From CAYWEP01 sp964608945 (GTDB lineage Bacteria; Patescibacteriota; Microgenomatia; Levybacterales; UBA12049), in contig CAZSQB010000034.1 in assembly GCA_964608945.1 (NCBI GenBank), positions 1 through 10,698 on the forward strand: DNA of 10,698 nucleotides, read 5' to 3'. Position numbers and translations under genes: made by a program. Shown piece after piece: positions 6,011-10,698 of the stretch (its first letter is position 1; the number at the start of each line of letters is the position of its first letter). Under the pieces are notes generated by a model, which saw only the letters and a program-made list of their open reading frames with translations, was not told the origin of the DNA and did not search any database.

Positions 6011-6310
6011 TTAATTATACACTATTTTTAGCTTTGGCCATTTTTTTAACCATTCCTTCTCTTTAATTCGTCGTTCAAACAGATCCCGATCCGATTTGCT
6101 CTGTGGATTTGGTCTAATAATTCCTCTAACGAGATCATCAATACCAAGCGGTGTTCTTTTTGTATATTTATGCAGCATGTCCCAGACTTTACTGCGGACA
6201 AACCCAGCTCCAATCCACCAATCAGGAAGAGCCAAACTCTTCACGATTTGCAGTATCTCCATCATCCATGAATCTTTCTCTATTGCGGCAATAATATCTT
6301 TTTTAGTCAC
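6011..6310 (-). CDS. shortened nucleotidyltransferase-like protein (NTP_transf_6/COG3575 type)
   Basis: The segment LALPDWWIGAGFVRSKVWD (26-44) matches the start of the predicted nucleotidyltransferase family NTP_transf_6 (COG3575, formerly DUF925). Those proteins are usually near 190 aa and continue through a TPLxDIDV metal-binding motif and a VKNQARMH segment. This one has 99 residues. TPL is present (54-56), but the acidic motif reads GIDDLVRG instead of DIDV, and the protein ends at WPKLKIVYN, about where VKNQARMH would begin. It is therefore a truncated and probably catalytically dead relative, or a decayed gene still read through to msrB. The GTG start at 6310 lies 6 nt from a TATAAT. 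A later start at the Met-Met pair (residues 16-17) is possible. Confidence 0.65.
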   Translation of the reverse strand: MTKKDIIAAIEKDSWMMEILQIVKSLALPDWWIGAGFVRSKVWDMLHKYTKRTPLGIDDLVRGIIRPNPQSKSDRDLFERRIKEKEWLKKWPKLKIVYN

Positions 6311-6316
6311 AAAGCA

Positions 6317-6322
6317 ATTATA
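6317..6322 (-). promoter_or_regulatory. -10 box of the nucleotidyltransferase-like/msrB operon
   Basis: A consensus TATAAT on the minus strand, 6 nt before the GTG at 6310. No good -35 is visible at 17 nt (TCTTTT). The transcript would be leaderless, with msrB as its second gene. Confidence 0.45.
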
Positions 6323-6340
6323 ACAATACTATCTTTCCCA

Positions 6341-6366
6341 AAAGAAAACCACCCTCTACAGGGTGG
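6341..6366 (-). terminator. intrinsic terminator of the arsR-SRPBCC operon
   Basis: On the minus strand CCACCCT, loop GTAG, AGGGTGG (7 bp, GC-rich, arms at 6349-6355 and 6360-6366) is followed by TTTTCTTTT. It lies 32 nt past the SRPBCC stop codon and just upstream of the next operon's promoter. This is the clearest Rho-independent terminator in the window. Confidence 0.88.
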
Positions 6367-6398
6367 AATTCTTAGGTCATAAATTTTGAATCGCAAAT

Positions 6399-6830
6399 CT
6401 ACGATAGATACTTCTCAAGCTTATTGTATGTACCAATCCAACCACCGTTGTGTTGCTTACGATCTGCTTCATCAGTAAATCCACTGTGTGTTAAGGTGAC
6501 TTCTGTTTTGTTATCACCTACTGACTTAAATTCAATCATGACTGTTGTTGGCTTGGCGTCTTGTGGCGCATCTTTCCATCCCCAGGTAAAAACCAATTTG
6601 TGTGGCTCATTATATTCAAGATATTTTCCCTGAACATGAAATTGCTGCTTGTCCATTTGCATGGTGACGTGAAAGGCTCCATCCTTTCGCCTATCTGATC
6701 CTGCATCTGGAGTAGTCATGCCTTCTGGGCTATACCACTGTTTCATCTGCTCGGCATCAACCCATGCAGAAAAAACCTTTTCAAGCGGTGCATGAAAGAC
6801 ACGTGACACTACTACTTTATTTTCTCCCAT
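6399..6830 (-). CDS. SRPBCC (AHSA1/START-like) domain protein
   Basis: Single-domain SRPBCC protein, 143 aa, the normal length for the AHSA1 subgroup: a helix-grip fold with a hydrophobic cavity that binds a small ligand. Family marks are VSRVFHAPLEKVFSAWVDAEQMKQWYSPEG (8-37), the central strands with GKYLEYNEPHKLVFTWGW (68-85), and the closing helix in GGWIGTYNKLEKYL (129-142). The ligand is unknown. The start codon overlaps the end of arsR by 14 nt and has the Shine-Dalgarno GGGGGTGAG five bases upstream inside arsR, so translation is independent of, or coupled to, arsR. An ArsR-type regulator paired with an AHSA1 protein is a common bacterial arrangement; the pair is often thought to sense and handle the same small molecule, but this is not established here. 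Confidence 0.92.
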   Translation of the reverse strand: MGENKVVVSRVFHAPLEKVFSAWVDAEQMKQWYSPEGMTTPDAGSDRRKDGAFHVTMQMDKQQFHVQGKYLEYNEPHKLVFTWGWKDAPQDAKPTTVMIEFKSVGDNKTEVTLTHSGFTDEADRKQHNGGWIGTYNKLEKYLS

Positions 6831-7194
6831 TCCTACTCACCCCCTTTGCAAGGAACTTTTCGAGATTGTCAAACCGCTTATTCCAGAATTTCTTATAAAA
6901 CGCCATGTATTTTGCTGCTCCTTCAAGCGGTCGAGGATTAAAAGCAAAAACGTATTCTCGACCTGTTTTTGTTCGCTCAATGAGTTTGGCTTTTTCTAAA
7001 ACTTTTAGATGCTTGGACACAGCAGGAAGTGACATATCATACGGCTTTGCAATTTCGGAAACAGTCAATTCGCCTTGCCCTTCCGAAGCTTTACGCGAAG
7101 GAGGGTTTTCTGCGATTCTTTTGAGAATTTTCCGCCGAGTGGGATCGGAAAGTGAGGAAAAAAGTAAATCTAAATCCTGTCTATATTTAACCAT
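6817..7194 (-). CDS. ArsR-family transcriptional regulator with an in-frame insertion
   Basis: Winged helix-turn-helix DNA-binding protein of the ArsR superfamily, 125 aa. Helices 1-2 are LFSSLSDPTRRKILKRIAE (11-29), helix 3 is LTVSEIAKPY (43-52), the recognition helix is SLPAVSKHLKVLEKAKL (54-70), and the wing is IERTKTGREYVFAFNP (72-87). There is no CxCxxC-type metal site, so metal sensing is unlikely; it fits the SRPBCC-linked ArsR group. Between helices 2 and 3, residues about 30-41 read NPPSRKASEGQG, absent from typical relatives; this looks like a repeat that entered the frame in a surface loop. It is first gene of the operon with SRPBCC. The start codon is inside a 26-bp dyad that also covers the -10 box, so strong autorepression is expected. 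Confidence 0.93.
   Translation of the reverse strand: MVKYRQDLDLLFSSLSDPTRRKILKRIAENPPSRKASEGQGELTVSEIAKPYDMSLPAVSKHLKVLEKAKLIERTKTGREYVFAFNPRPLEGAAKYMAFYKKFWNKRFDNLEKFLAKGVSRNGRK
6836..6844 (-). promoter_or_regulatory. extended Shine-Dalgarno of the SRPBCC gene
   Basis: GGGGGTGAG on the minus strand, then TAGGA and the ATG. It lies inside the last codons of arsR and fixes the SRPBCC start at 6830. Confidence 0.75.
7077..7105. repeat. repeat-derived insertion inside arsR
   Basis: The insertion holds an element with imperfect inverted ends: CCCTTCCG at 7078-7085 on the plus strand, the AAGCTT palindrome inside, and GCGAAGGAGGG at 7095-7105. On the coding strand it contains CTTCG twice and translates as PPSRKASEG. 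From memory it resembles the CCTTCGC...AAAGCTTCGG repeat that gives FAKASED-like strings inside proteins of CPR genomes. It keeps the reading frame. Confidence 0.55.
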
Positions 7195-7207
7195 GTGGTT
7201 AAATATA
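7182..7207. promoter_or_regulatory. 26-bp dyad, probable ArsR operator
   Basis: TATATTTAACCA (7182-7193) and TGGTTAAATATA (7196-7207) are perfect 12-bp arms around TG. The dyad covers the minus-strand -10 box (7202-7207), the expected transcription start and the arsR start codon (7192-7194), and it also encodes residues 2-4. Binding of an ArsR dimer here would exclude polymerase. The position and symmetry make it the best operator candidate in the window. Confidence 0.85.
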
Positions 7208-7230
7208 CCACTCTACTGCTGAGTTGTCAA
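7202..7230 (-). promoter_or_regulatory. sigma70-type promoter of arsR-SRPBCC
   Basis: Minus strand: TTGACA (7225-7230), exactly 17 nt, TATATT (7202-7207), then 7 nt to the ATG at 7194. The -35 is perfect and overlaps the TGA of the topoisomerase gene. The predicted start of transcription is on or beside the A of the start codon, so the mRNA should be leaderless. Confidence 0.85.
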
Positions 7231-8282
7231 GCAGGGGCGGCTTTCAGCATGACATTTAGCATATACAATACACTATTCTCGCACTCATCAAGCCCATCGA
7301 TTTTTTCAAATTTTTTCTTACCGAAGGCTTTTTTGAGATTGGACATCACGTGACCATTTGTATACGCATCAATGACAGAGGGATGTATGTAGTACTTTTT
7401 GCAGGTATTTGGCTTATTCCCCAAATGCAGCGCGACTCGTTTTATTGTCTCGAGAATATTTTTCTTTGCTGATTCTTCCTCATCTGATATGCCGACCTCA
7501 TCAAATGCTGACGCTGCAAGGATAGTCCCACCCCAAGTCCGAAAATCTTTTGCTGTTATCTCCTCTCCTGTAATATTTTGCAGATATTCATTGACGTTGT
7601 CTGATGTTATGGTCTGTGCCTCACCAGTATCATCAAAGTACCGAAAAAGATCCTGTCCTGGAATCTCTTTACATTTTCTGACTATTTTTGCAACGCGCTT
7701 GCTTTTAATCCTCACGTTATGATAGACGCCGCTTTTGCCTTTAAATTGAAATCTGATTTTGCTACTCTCCACAATACTGACATGTCTATTCTTAAGCGTT
7801 GTCAAACCATATGATTGATTTTCCTTCTCATACTCCTCGTTCCCGACACGGATAAGCGTATTTTCCAAAAGCCAGATAACTGCAGCGGTTACTTTCTCAC
7901 GGGTCATGCCAGTGAGACTGAGGTCGCGCCGAATTTGCTCTCTTATTTTTGGAAGTTCCTTGGCAAATTCTATGAGGTGACTAAATTTTTCCTGCTGGCT
8001 AATCTCAATCCAGAGTGGATGGTAACGGTATTGCTTCCTCTTTCTCTTATCGTATCCTGTTGCTTGCAGATGGCCGTTGGCAAATGGACATATCCAGACA
8101 TTCGTATATGCAGGCGGGATAGATAATTTATTGATCCGGTCAATAACATTTTGGTCTGTGATTCTTTTTCCGTCCCGATCAAAGTAGTGAAATCTCTCGC
8201 CGACAAGCTTGCGGGTAAAGCCTGATCTTTCGTCGGTGACATAACGCAACTTCGCTTGTTCAAGTAAATCTTCCCTCGCCAC
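7227..8282 (-). CDS. type IB DNA topoisomerase (poxvirus/bacterial type)
   Basis: Relaxes supercoils of either sign by nicking one strand through a 3'-phosphotyrosine link, without ATP. Full-length bacterial TopIB. Numbered from a TTG at 8309 (360 codons): the N-terminal domain has IPPAYTNVWICP (64-75) and GHLQATGYD (79-87), then the catalytic domain. Active-site residues visible are Arg154 (IRVGNEEY), Lys192 (GKSG), Arg257 (DFRTWGGT), Asn298 (LGNKP, the position of vaccinia His265, Asn in many bacteria) and nucleophile Tyr307 (KYYIHP). I chose the GTG at 8282 (351 aa) over the TTG because TATACT lies 6 nt before the GTG, matching the leaderless pattern of other genes here, and TTG would fall upstream of that transcript. 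Neither start has a Shine-Dalgarno. The monooxygenase stop is 59 nt upstream of this start. Confidence 0.95.
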   Translation of the reverse strand: MAREDLLEQAKLRYVTDERSGFTRKLVGERFHYFDRDGKRITDQNVIDRINKLSIPPAYTNVWICPFANGHLQATGYDKRKRKQYRYHPLWIEISQQEKFSHLIEFAKELPKIREQIRRDLSLTGMTREKVTAAVIWLLENTLIRVGNEEYEKENQSYGLTTLKNRHVSIVESSKIRFQFKGKSGVYHNVRIKSKRVAKIVRKCKEIPGQDLFRYFDDTGEAQTITSDNVNEYLQNITGEEITAKDFRTWGGTILAASAFDEVGISDEEESAKKNILETIKRVALHLGNKPNTCKKYYIHPSVIDAYTNGHVMSNLKKAFGKKKFEKIDGLDECENSVLYMLNVMLKAAPA

Positions 8283-8288
8283 ACCCTG

Positions 8289-8294
8289 AGTATA
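8289..8294 (-). promoter_or_regulatory. candidate -10 box of the topoisomerase gene
   Basis: TATACT on the minus strand, 6 nt before the GTG at 8282. No clear -35 is found at 17 nt (ATACCA). Its distance from the GTG matches the other near-leaderless genes here. Confidence 0.4.
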
Positions 8295-8341
8295 GCGAAT
8301 TTTACACAAAATGGTATTGGTAAAATTTCGCTCGGCTCCAG

Positions 8342-9502
8342 CTAATCCAGGTTAATATGCTGATTTGATTGACGAAGGATGACGCGGGTCAGGATATATA
8401 CTGGAGTAAAACGTAATACCGTATTCATAAATTCATATGGCAATATACTTTCCCCGACAATAAATTTTGCTATTCGTTGGCCAAATCCTTGTAACCTAAG
8501 AATATCAGGACGCATTTTTGCCTCATACGCTACAAATGCCTTTTTATACTCTCTCAGCTCGTTGATTTTTTTGGCGAGAATATACGCACCTGCCATTGCC
8601 ATCGACGCTCCCATACCAGAGGCAAGCGTTAGGCAGTAGGCTGCATCGCCGATCAAACACACTCTGCCTTTCTGCCACGTCGGCATCACAACCTGCGAAA
8701 GGTCTCCATGATAAATAAAGTCATCATCGGTCATGGTCTCAAGAATGTGACGAAATGATTTGTCATATTTTCCATAGTGATGTAATAAATATTCTCTTCT
8801 CTTTTTTGGATCTATTGGAATATACGGCTCTGCGCGGTGAATAACATAACTGCCAACTTCGTTTTCACTTCGTGAGAAAAGACCATAACTTAGCCAAAAA
8901 TCAGGTCCCCGAATATTCATGACATTGCGTTTCTCAACAATGCGATTTTTGGTTCGGTTGGGTACGATAAAAGCAAAAAACGCCTGGCCCAAGTATCGCG
9001 TAAATTCATTTCCGAAAATTAATTTCCGAATGTTCGAATGGAATCCATCAGCACCGATAACGATATCAAATTTCTCCTTTTTCCCATTTTTAAACCAACC
9101 CGTAACCCCTTCTTTGTCCTGCTGTATTTCCGTCAATTGTTGGTCAAATCGAAAATCAACAGTTTTTTTGATTGCTTCAAAAAGGCACATGTGTAAATCA
9201 AAGCGATTCAGCGCAATGCCCGAAAATTCTGTCAAAACCTTGTTGGTGTCAAATGTTTTGATCATCTTTCCATGGATATCTTTCCAAATTGTCTCGGTGA
9301 ATGGTATTTCCTGTTGCTTTAATGTGTTCAAGACTCCTATTTTCTCTGCAACTTCAAGTCCTGTTTCGCGAAATCCGAGCAAATAGCCGACTCGTTTAAA
9401 TTCCGGAGCGGATTCTATGACTGTAGGAGTAAAACCATATTTCTTGAGGAAAAAAGCGAGCGTGCACCCGGCAATCCCGCCACCAACAATGAGAATCTTC
9501 AT
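8342..9502 (-). CDS. FAD-dependent monooxygenase (group A, TetX-like subgroup)
   Basis: Cytoplasmic flavoprotein of the PHBH fold, 386 aa, expected to use FAD and NAD(P)H to hydroxylate an organic molecule; the substrate is unknown. The three FAD signatures are intact: the dinucleotide fold IVGGGIAGCTLAFFL (5-19) with acidic Glu30 ending strand 2, the DG motif VIGADGFHSNIRK (148-160), and the GD motif VCLIGDAAYCLTLASGMGAS (281-300). LNRFDL (98-103) supplies the Arg common near the flavin. The GDAAYC spelling and the following GAYILA helix resemble the TetX-like and related oxygenases more than classic phenol hydroxylases, but this does not show drug inactivation. The C-terminal 40 residues are hydrophobic and helical and may touch the membrane. 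ATG 9502 lacks a Shine-Dalgarno; a promoter lies immediately upstream. Confidence 0.92.
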   Translation of the reverse strand: MKILIVGGGIAGCTLAFFLKKYGFTPTVIESAPEFKRVGYLLGFRETGLEVAEKIGVLNTLKQQEIPFTETIWKDIHGKMIKTFDTNKVLTEFSGIALNRFDLHMCLFEAIKKTVDFRFDQQLTEIQQDKEGVTGWFKNGKKEKFDIVIGADGFHSNIRKLIFGNEFTRYLGQAFFAFIVPNRTKNRIVEKRNVMNIRGPDFWLSYGLFSRSENEVGSYVIHRAEPYIPIDPKKRREYLLHHYGKYDKSFRHILETMTDDDFIYHGDLSQVVMPTWQKGRVCLIGDAAYCLTLASGMGASMAMAGAYILAKKINELREYKKAFVAYEAKMRPDILRLQGFGQRIAKFIVGESILPYEFMNTVLRFTPVYILTRVILRQSNQHINLD

Positions 9503-9508
9503 GTTCGT

Positions 9509-9537
9509 ATTATGTCAGATTAAAAAATGAGGATCAA
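9509..9537 (-). promoter_or_regulatory. promoter of the monooxygenase gene
   Basis: Minus strand: TTGATC (9532-9537), 17 nt, CATAAT (9509-9514), then 6 nt to the ATG at 9502. The -35 matches four and the -10 five of six consensus bases. It lies in the 54-nt gap after the preceding gene and predicts a leaderless mRNA. Confidence 0.6.
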
Positions 9538-9556
9538 TGCAAATAGAGCAAGATTT

Positions 9557-10090
9557 TTATACTGGGGCTTGAGCTGGAGATGTCGCAGGGAGAGGATATT
9601 TTGCAGCAATCTGATCAAACCCATTTCGATATTCAGCTAACTCCTCAAGAGATGCTCTATGCCTTATCGGTTCAAACAATGTGTATCTATTTTCGTAGCG
9701 TATTCCTGTTAGTATTTGCGCGCCATTTGGAGATAAAACACATTGTTCAAATGTATTAGGTACCTGAAGAATAACTGAATCTAACCTCTCAGTTTCTCTC
9801 TCGCGTCGTAAATACGTGTTACTCCCTTTAATAATTCCTATTACTTCAAAAGGTGCAGTATTTTCTCCTGCTGCTTCGCCATCATCTGGTTGTTCTACTG
9901 TCACAACGTCTTTAACAACCCTGGCAATAGGATAGACGTATCTTTGGAAATGATCATCAAGTATACCATGAGGACTCATCACTAGCGCTCTTGCTCTTTC
10001 CCAAAGCTGACGACCTGGCTCCTCAGCCGCGTCTTTGCTTACTACAGCGTGTTTCCATTCATGATGCTTTCGTACTAGTCGATCAACCAT
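9557..10090 (-). CDS. unrecognised 177-residue protein
   Basis: I do not recognise this protein. It is soluble, with no signal peptide and no membrane segment. Visible are a basic, His-rich N-terminus (VRKHHEWKHA, 6-15), an acidic low-complexity stretch (EQPDDGEAAGENTAP, about 66-80), a mixed beta region (FEVIGIIKGSNTYLRR, 81-96, then SVILQVPNTFEQCVLSP), a helix with ASLEELAEYRNGFDQIAAKY (about 146-165) and a Pro/Ala tail. Two beta-rich halves around the acidic linker are plausible but not shown. Reality as a gene is supported by the near-consensus promoter 11 nt before its ATG, the tight packing between flanking genes and protein-like composition. No catalytic residue pattern is evident and no function is assigned. 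Confidence 0.8.
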   Translation of the reverse strand: MVDRLVRKHHEWKHAVVSKDAAEEPGRQLWERARALVMSPHGILDDHFQRYVYPIARVVKDVVTVEQPDDGEAAGENTAPFEVIGIIKGSNTYLRRERETERLDSVILQVPNTFEQCVLSPNGAQILTGIRYENRYTLFEPIRHRASLEELAEYRNGFDQIAAKYPLPATSPAQAPV

Positions 10091-10101
10091 AAGTCACATG
10101 T

Positions 10102-10129
10102 ATTATAGACGTTTTTCTTAATTTGTCAA
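10102..10129 (-). promoter_or_regulatory. consensus promoter of the 177-residue gene
   Basis: Minus strand: TTGACA (10124-10129), 16 nt, TATAAT (10102-10107), then 11 nt to the ATG at 10090. Both hexamers are perfect. The leader would be about 4-5 nt with no room for a Shine-Dalgarno. The -35 lies directly past the tfoX-like stop codon. Confidence 0.85.
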
Positions 10130-10489
10130 TTATTTCTCGTTTTTGTCTATTTTTTTCTTCTTTCTTCGCATGCTGGCAAAAAGAGCTTTCTGCAACCAAT
10201 TTTTCAGATCATGTCGATCATCGATAATCTTCTCCGACAACTCATAATAGGGCATTGTGACAGTCTTTCCGCTTTTGTGTGTATACGTAAAAGGCTGCAT
10301 GCCATGGTCTTTGTAATCATTAAGGCTTAGCTCATCGACCTTAAAGTACAGCTTCCCATCAATGATCATGCCAAAAATAAATCCACCCTTATATAACGCT
10401 GTCCCACCAAACATCGACCGAGTCGTAATGTCTTCAACACCGTGGAGTTGCTCAAGGATATAATCCAAAAACCCTGAAGTCTTTTTCAT
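10130..10489 (-). CDS. TfoX N-terminal-domain protein
   Basis: Small soluble protein consisting of the TfoX N-terminal domain, 119 aa. In gamma-proteobacteria TfoX (Sxy) promotes competence gene expression through CRP, but stand-alone N-terminal-domain proteins are widespread and their role is mostly unknown. Diagnostic segments are ITTRSMFGGTALYKGGFIFGMIIDGKLYFKVD (21-52), PFTYTHKSGKTVTMPYYELSE (66-86) and a C-terminal helix ending in a very basic RRKKKKIDKNEK tail. The TfoX C-terminal domain is absent. The lysine tail could bind nucleic acid, which is inference. The ATG at 10489 has no Shine-Dalgarno, but TATAAT lies 8 nt upstream. No competence machinery is in the window, so a competence role is not claimed. 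Confidence 0.9.
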   Translation of the reverse strand: MKKTSGFLDYILEQLHGVEDITTRSMFGGTALYKGGFIFGMIIDGKLYFKVDELSLNDYKDHGMQPFTYTHKSGKTVTMPYYELSEKIIDDRHDLKNWLQKALFASMRRKKKKIDKNEK

Positions 10490-10497
10490 TGATGATT

Positions 10498-10503
10498 ATT
10501 ATA
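10498..10503 (-). promoter_or_regulatory. -10 box of the tfoX-like gene
   Basis: A consensus TATAAT on the minus strand, 8 nt before the ATG at 10489. The best -35 is TTGCTA at a long 19-nt spacing, so the -35 is doubtful. Confidence 0.4.
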
Positions 10504-10516
10504 CAGCGTAGCAACC

Positions 10517-10569
10517 GTTCGCTAGCAAGCGAGCTTTTGGTACTTTTGGTTACAAAAGGACAAAAAAGG
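10517..10569. repeat. hairpin-forming repeats between the 3'-phosphoesterase and tfoX-like genes
   Basis: Two structures lie side by side. GTTCGCT (10517-10523) and AGCGAGC (10528-10534) form 7 pairs around AGCA, followed on the plus strand by TTTT. Next, CTTTTG (10543-10548) and CAAAAG (10553-10558) pair around GTTA, with an imperfect outer continuation. On the minus strand, where both flanking genes are read, neither is followed by a U-run. No plus-strand gene is present for the first to terminate. A dispersed repeat is the simpler reading. Confidence 0.45.
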
Positions 10570-10571
10570 AT

Positions 10572-10698
10572 CTATTTTATGTCCTCAATCGTCTTATCAG
10601 AAACTGCGGATTTGAGATGATCATTCGCATTGTAGTTTAGTTTTACAAATTCATCTTTGTGCTTTATTAGTAACCACGCATTTTTACCAGCAAATCCT
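10572..10698 (-). CDS. C-terminal end of a LigD-type 3'-phosphoesterase domain protein (partial)
   Basis: The minus-strand frame is open from the right edge to a TAG at 10572-10574 and gives 41 residues. GKNAWLLIKHKDEF matches the conserved WLLIK-x-D-(E/x)-(Y/F) end of the DNA ligase D N-terminal phosphoesterase domain (the PF13298 family). The following SAVSDKTIEDIK matches the S-V-(S/T)-G-R-T-x-E-E-I segment found just after that domain. The protein stops here, so it is either a stand-alone phosphoesterase or has its ligase part on the N-terminal side, outside the window. Such enzymes remove 3'-phosphates or ribonucleotides from broken DNA ends before ligation. Metal-binding residues lie upstream and cannot be checked. 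The tfoX-like gene follows 82 nt downstream. Confidence 0.72.
   Translation of the reverse strand, partial: GFAGKNAWLLIKHKDEFVKLNYNANDHLKSAVSDKTIEDIK

Noticed and set aside
8919..9386. 155-codon plus-strand frame opposite the monooxygenase
   Set aside because: It lies wholly inside a gene with intact FAD motifs and has no coding character of its own.
8342..9502. Tetracycline-inactivating TetX
   Set aside because: Only the general FAD signatures and a GDAAYC spelling are shared. Substrate-site residues cannot be established, so only the broad monooxygenase class is called.
10517..10538. Plus-strand intrinsic terminator
   Set aside because: Stem and TTTT look right, but no gene on the plus strand runs into it. 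It is kept only as a repeat.
7227..10698. A dedicated non-homologous end-joining island (LigD-type end, TopIB)
   Set aside because: No Ku gene or ligase domain is visible, and the genes have separate promoters and unrelated neighbours.
1..10698. CRISPR arrays, tRNA or rRNA genes, IS elements, UGA recoding
   Set aside because: No regularly spaced direct repeats, cloverleaf or transposase frame was seen. TGA serves as a terminal stop in msrB and the topoisomerase, and no gene needs it read through.

Overview
The window looks like a chromosomal segment from a small-genome bacterium of the Candidate Phyla Radiation (Patescibacteria), perhaps the Microgenomates side. That placement is inference. 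It rests on compact, moderately AT-rich DNA full of short unrelated transcription units, on palindromic repeats of the kind scattered through such genomes (including CCTGCCTGCCGGCAGGCAGG, and repeats that have entered reading frames), and on genes read without leaders. TGA is used as a normal stop (msrB, topoisomerase), so the recoded-UGA lineages are excluded. The sigma70-type promoters and Shine-Dalgarno sites are bacterial.

Layout, left to right. Bases 1-95 hold the 3' end of an unidentified plus-strand gene. It converges on a minus-strand pair: an MFS transporter and, downstream of it, a membrane-anchored alpha/beta hydrolase. A divergent plus-strand gene at 2590-3069 encodes a one-pass membrane protein of unknown role. 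Everything further right is on the minus strand. Read in transcription order from the right edge: the end of a LigD-type 3'-phosphoesterase gene, a TfoX N-terminal-domain protein, an unrecognised 177-residue protein, an FAD-dependent monooxygenase, a type IB DNA topoisomerase, an arsR/SRPBCC operon, a shortened nucleotidyltransferase-like gene joined to msrB, an RDD membrane protein, a phosphoribosyltransferase-domain protein and a DUF1761 membrane protein.

The genes do not form one pathway. Only two groups look like operons: arsR-SRPBCC (14-nt overlap) and nucleotidyltransferase-like/msrB (3-nt gap). The others appear to be separate units, and many have a -10 box 6-11 nt before the start codon, implying leaderless or nearly leaderless mRNAs. 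The two genes with the clearest ribosome-binding sites, SRPBCC and DUF1761, share the extended motif GGGGGTGAG and are not preceded by such a promoter.

The most interesting signals are at the DNA level: a 26-bp dyad (12-bp arms around 2 bp) covering the -10 box, predicted transcription start and start codon of arsR; two repeats read in frame as surface insertions, one in the hydrolase and one in ArsR; a 20-bp perfect palindrome one base beyond msrB; and an interleaved set of inverted repeats at 3693-3774. I see no complete defence, CRISPR, secretion or biosynthetic system and no RNA gene.
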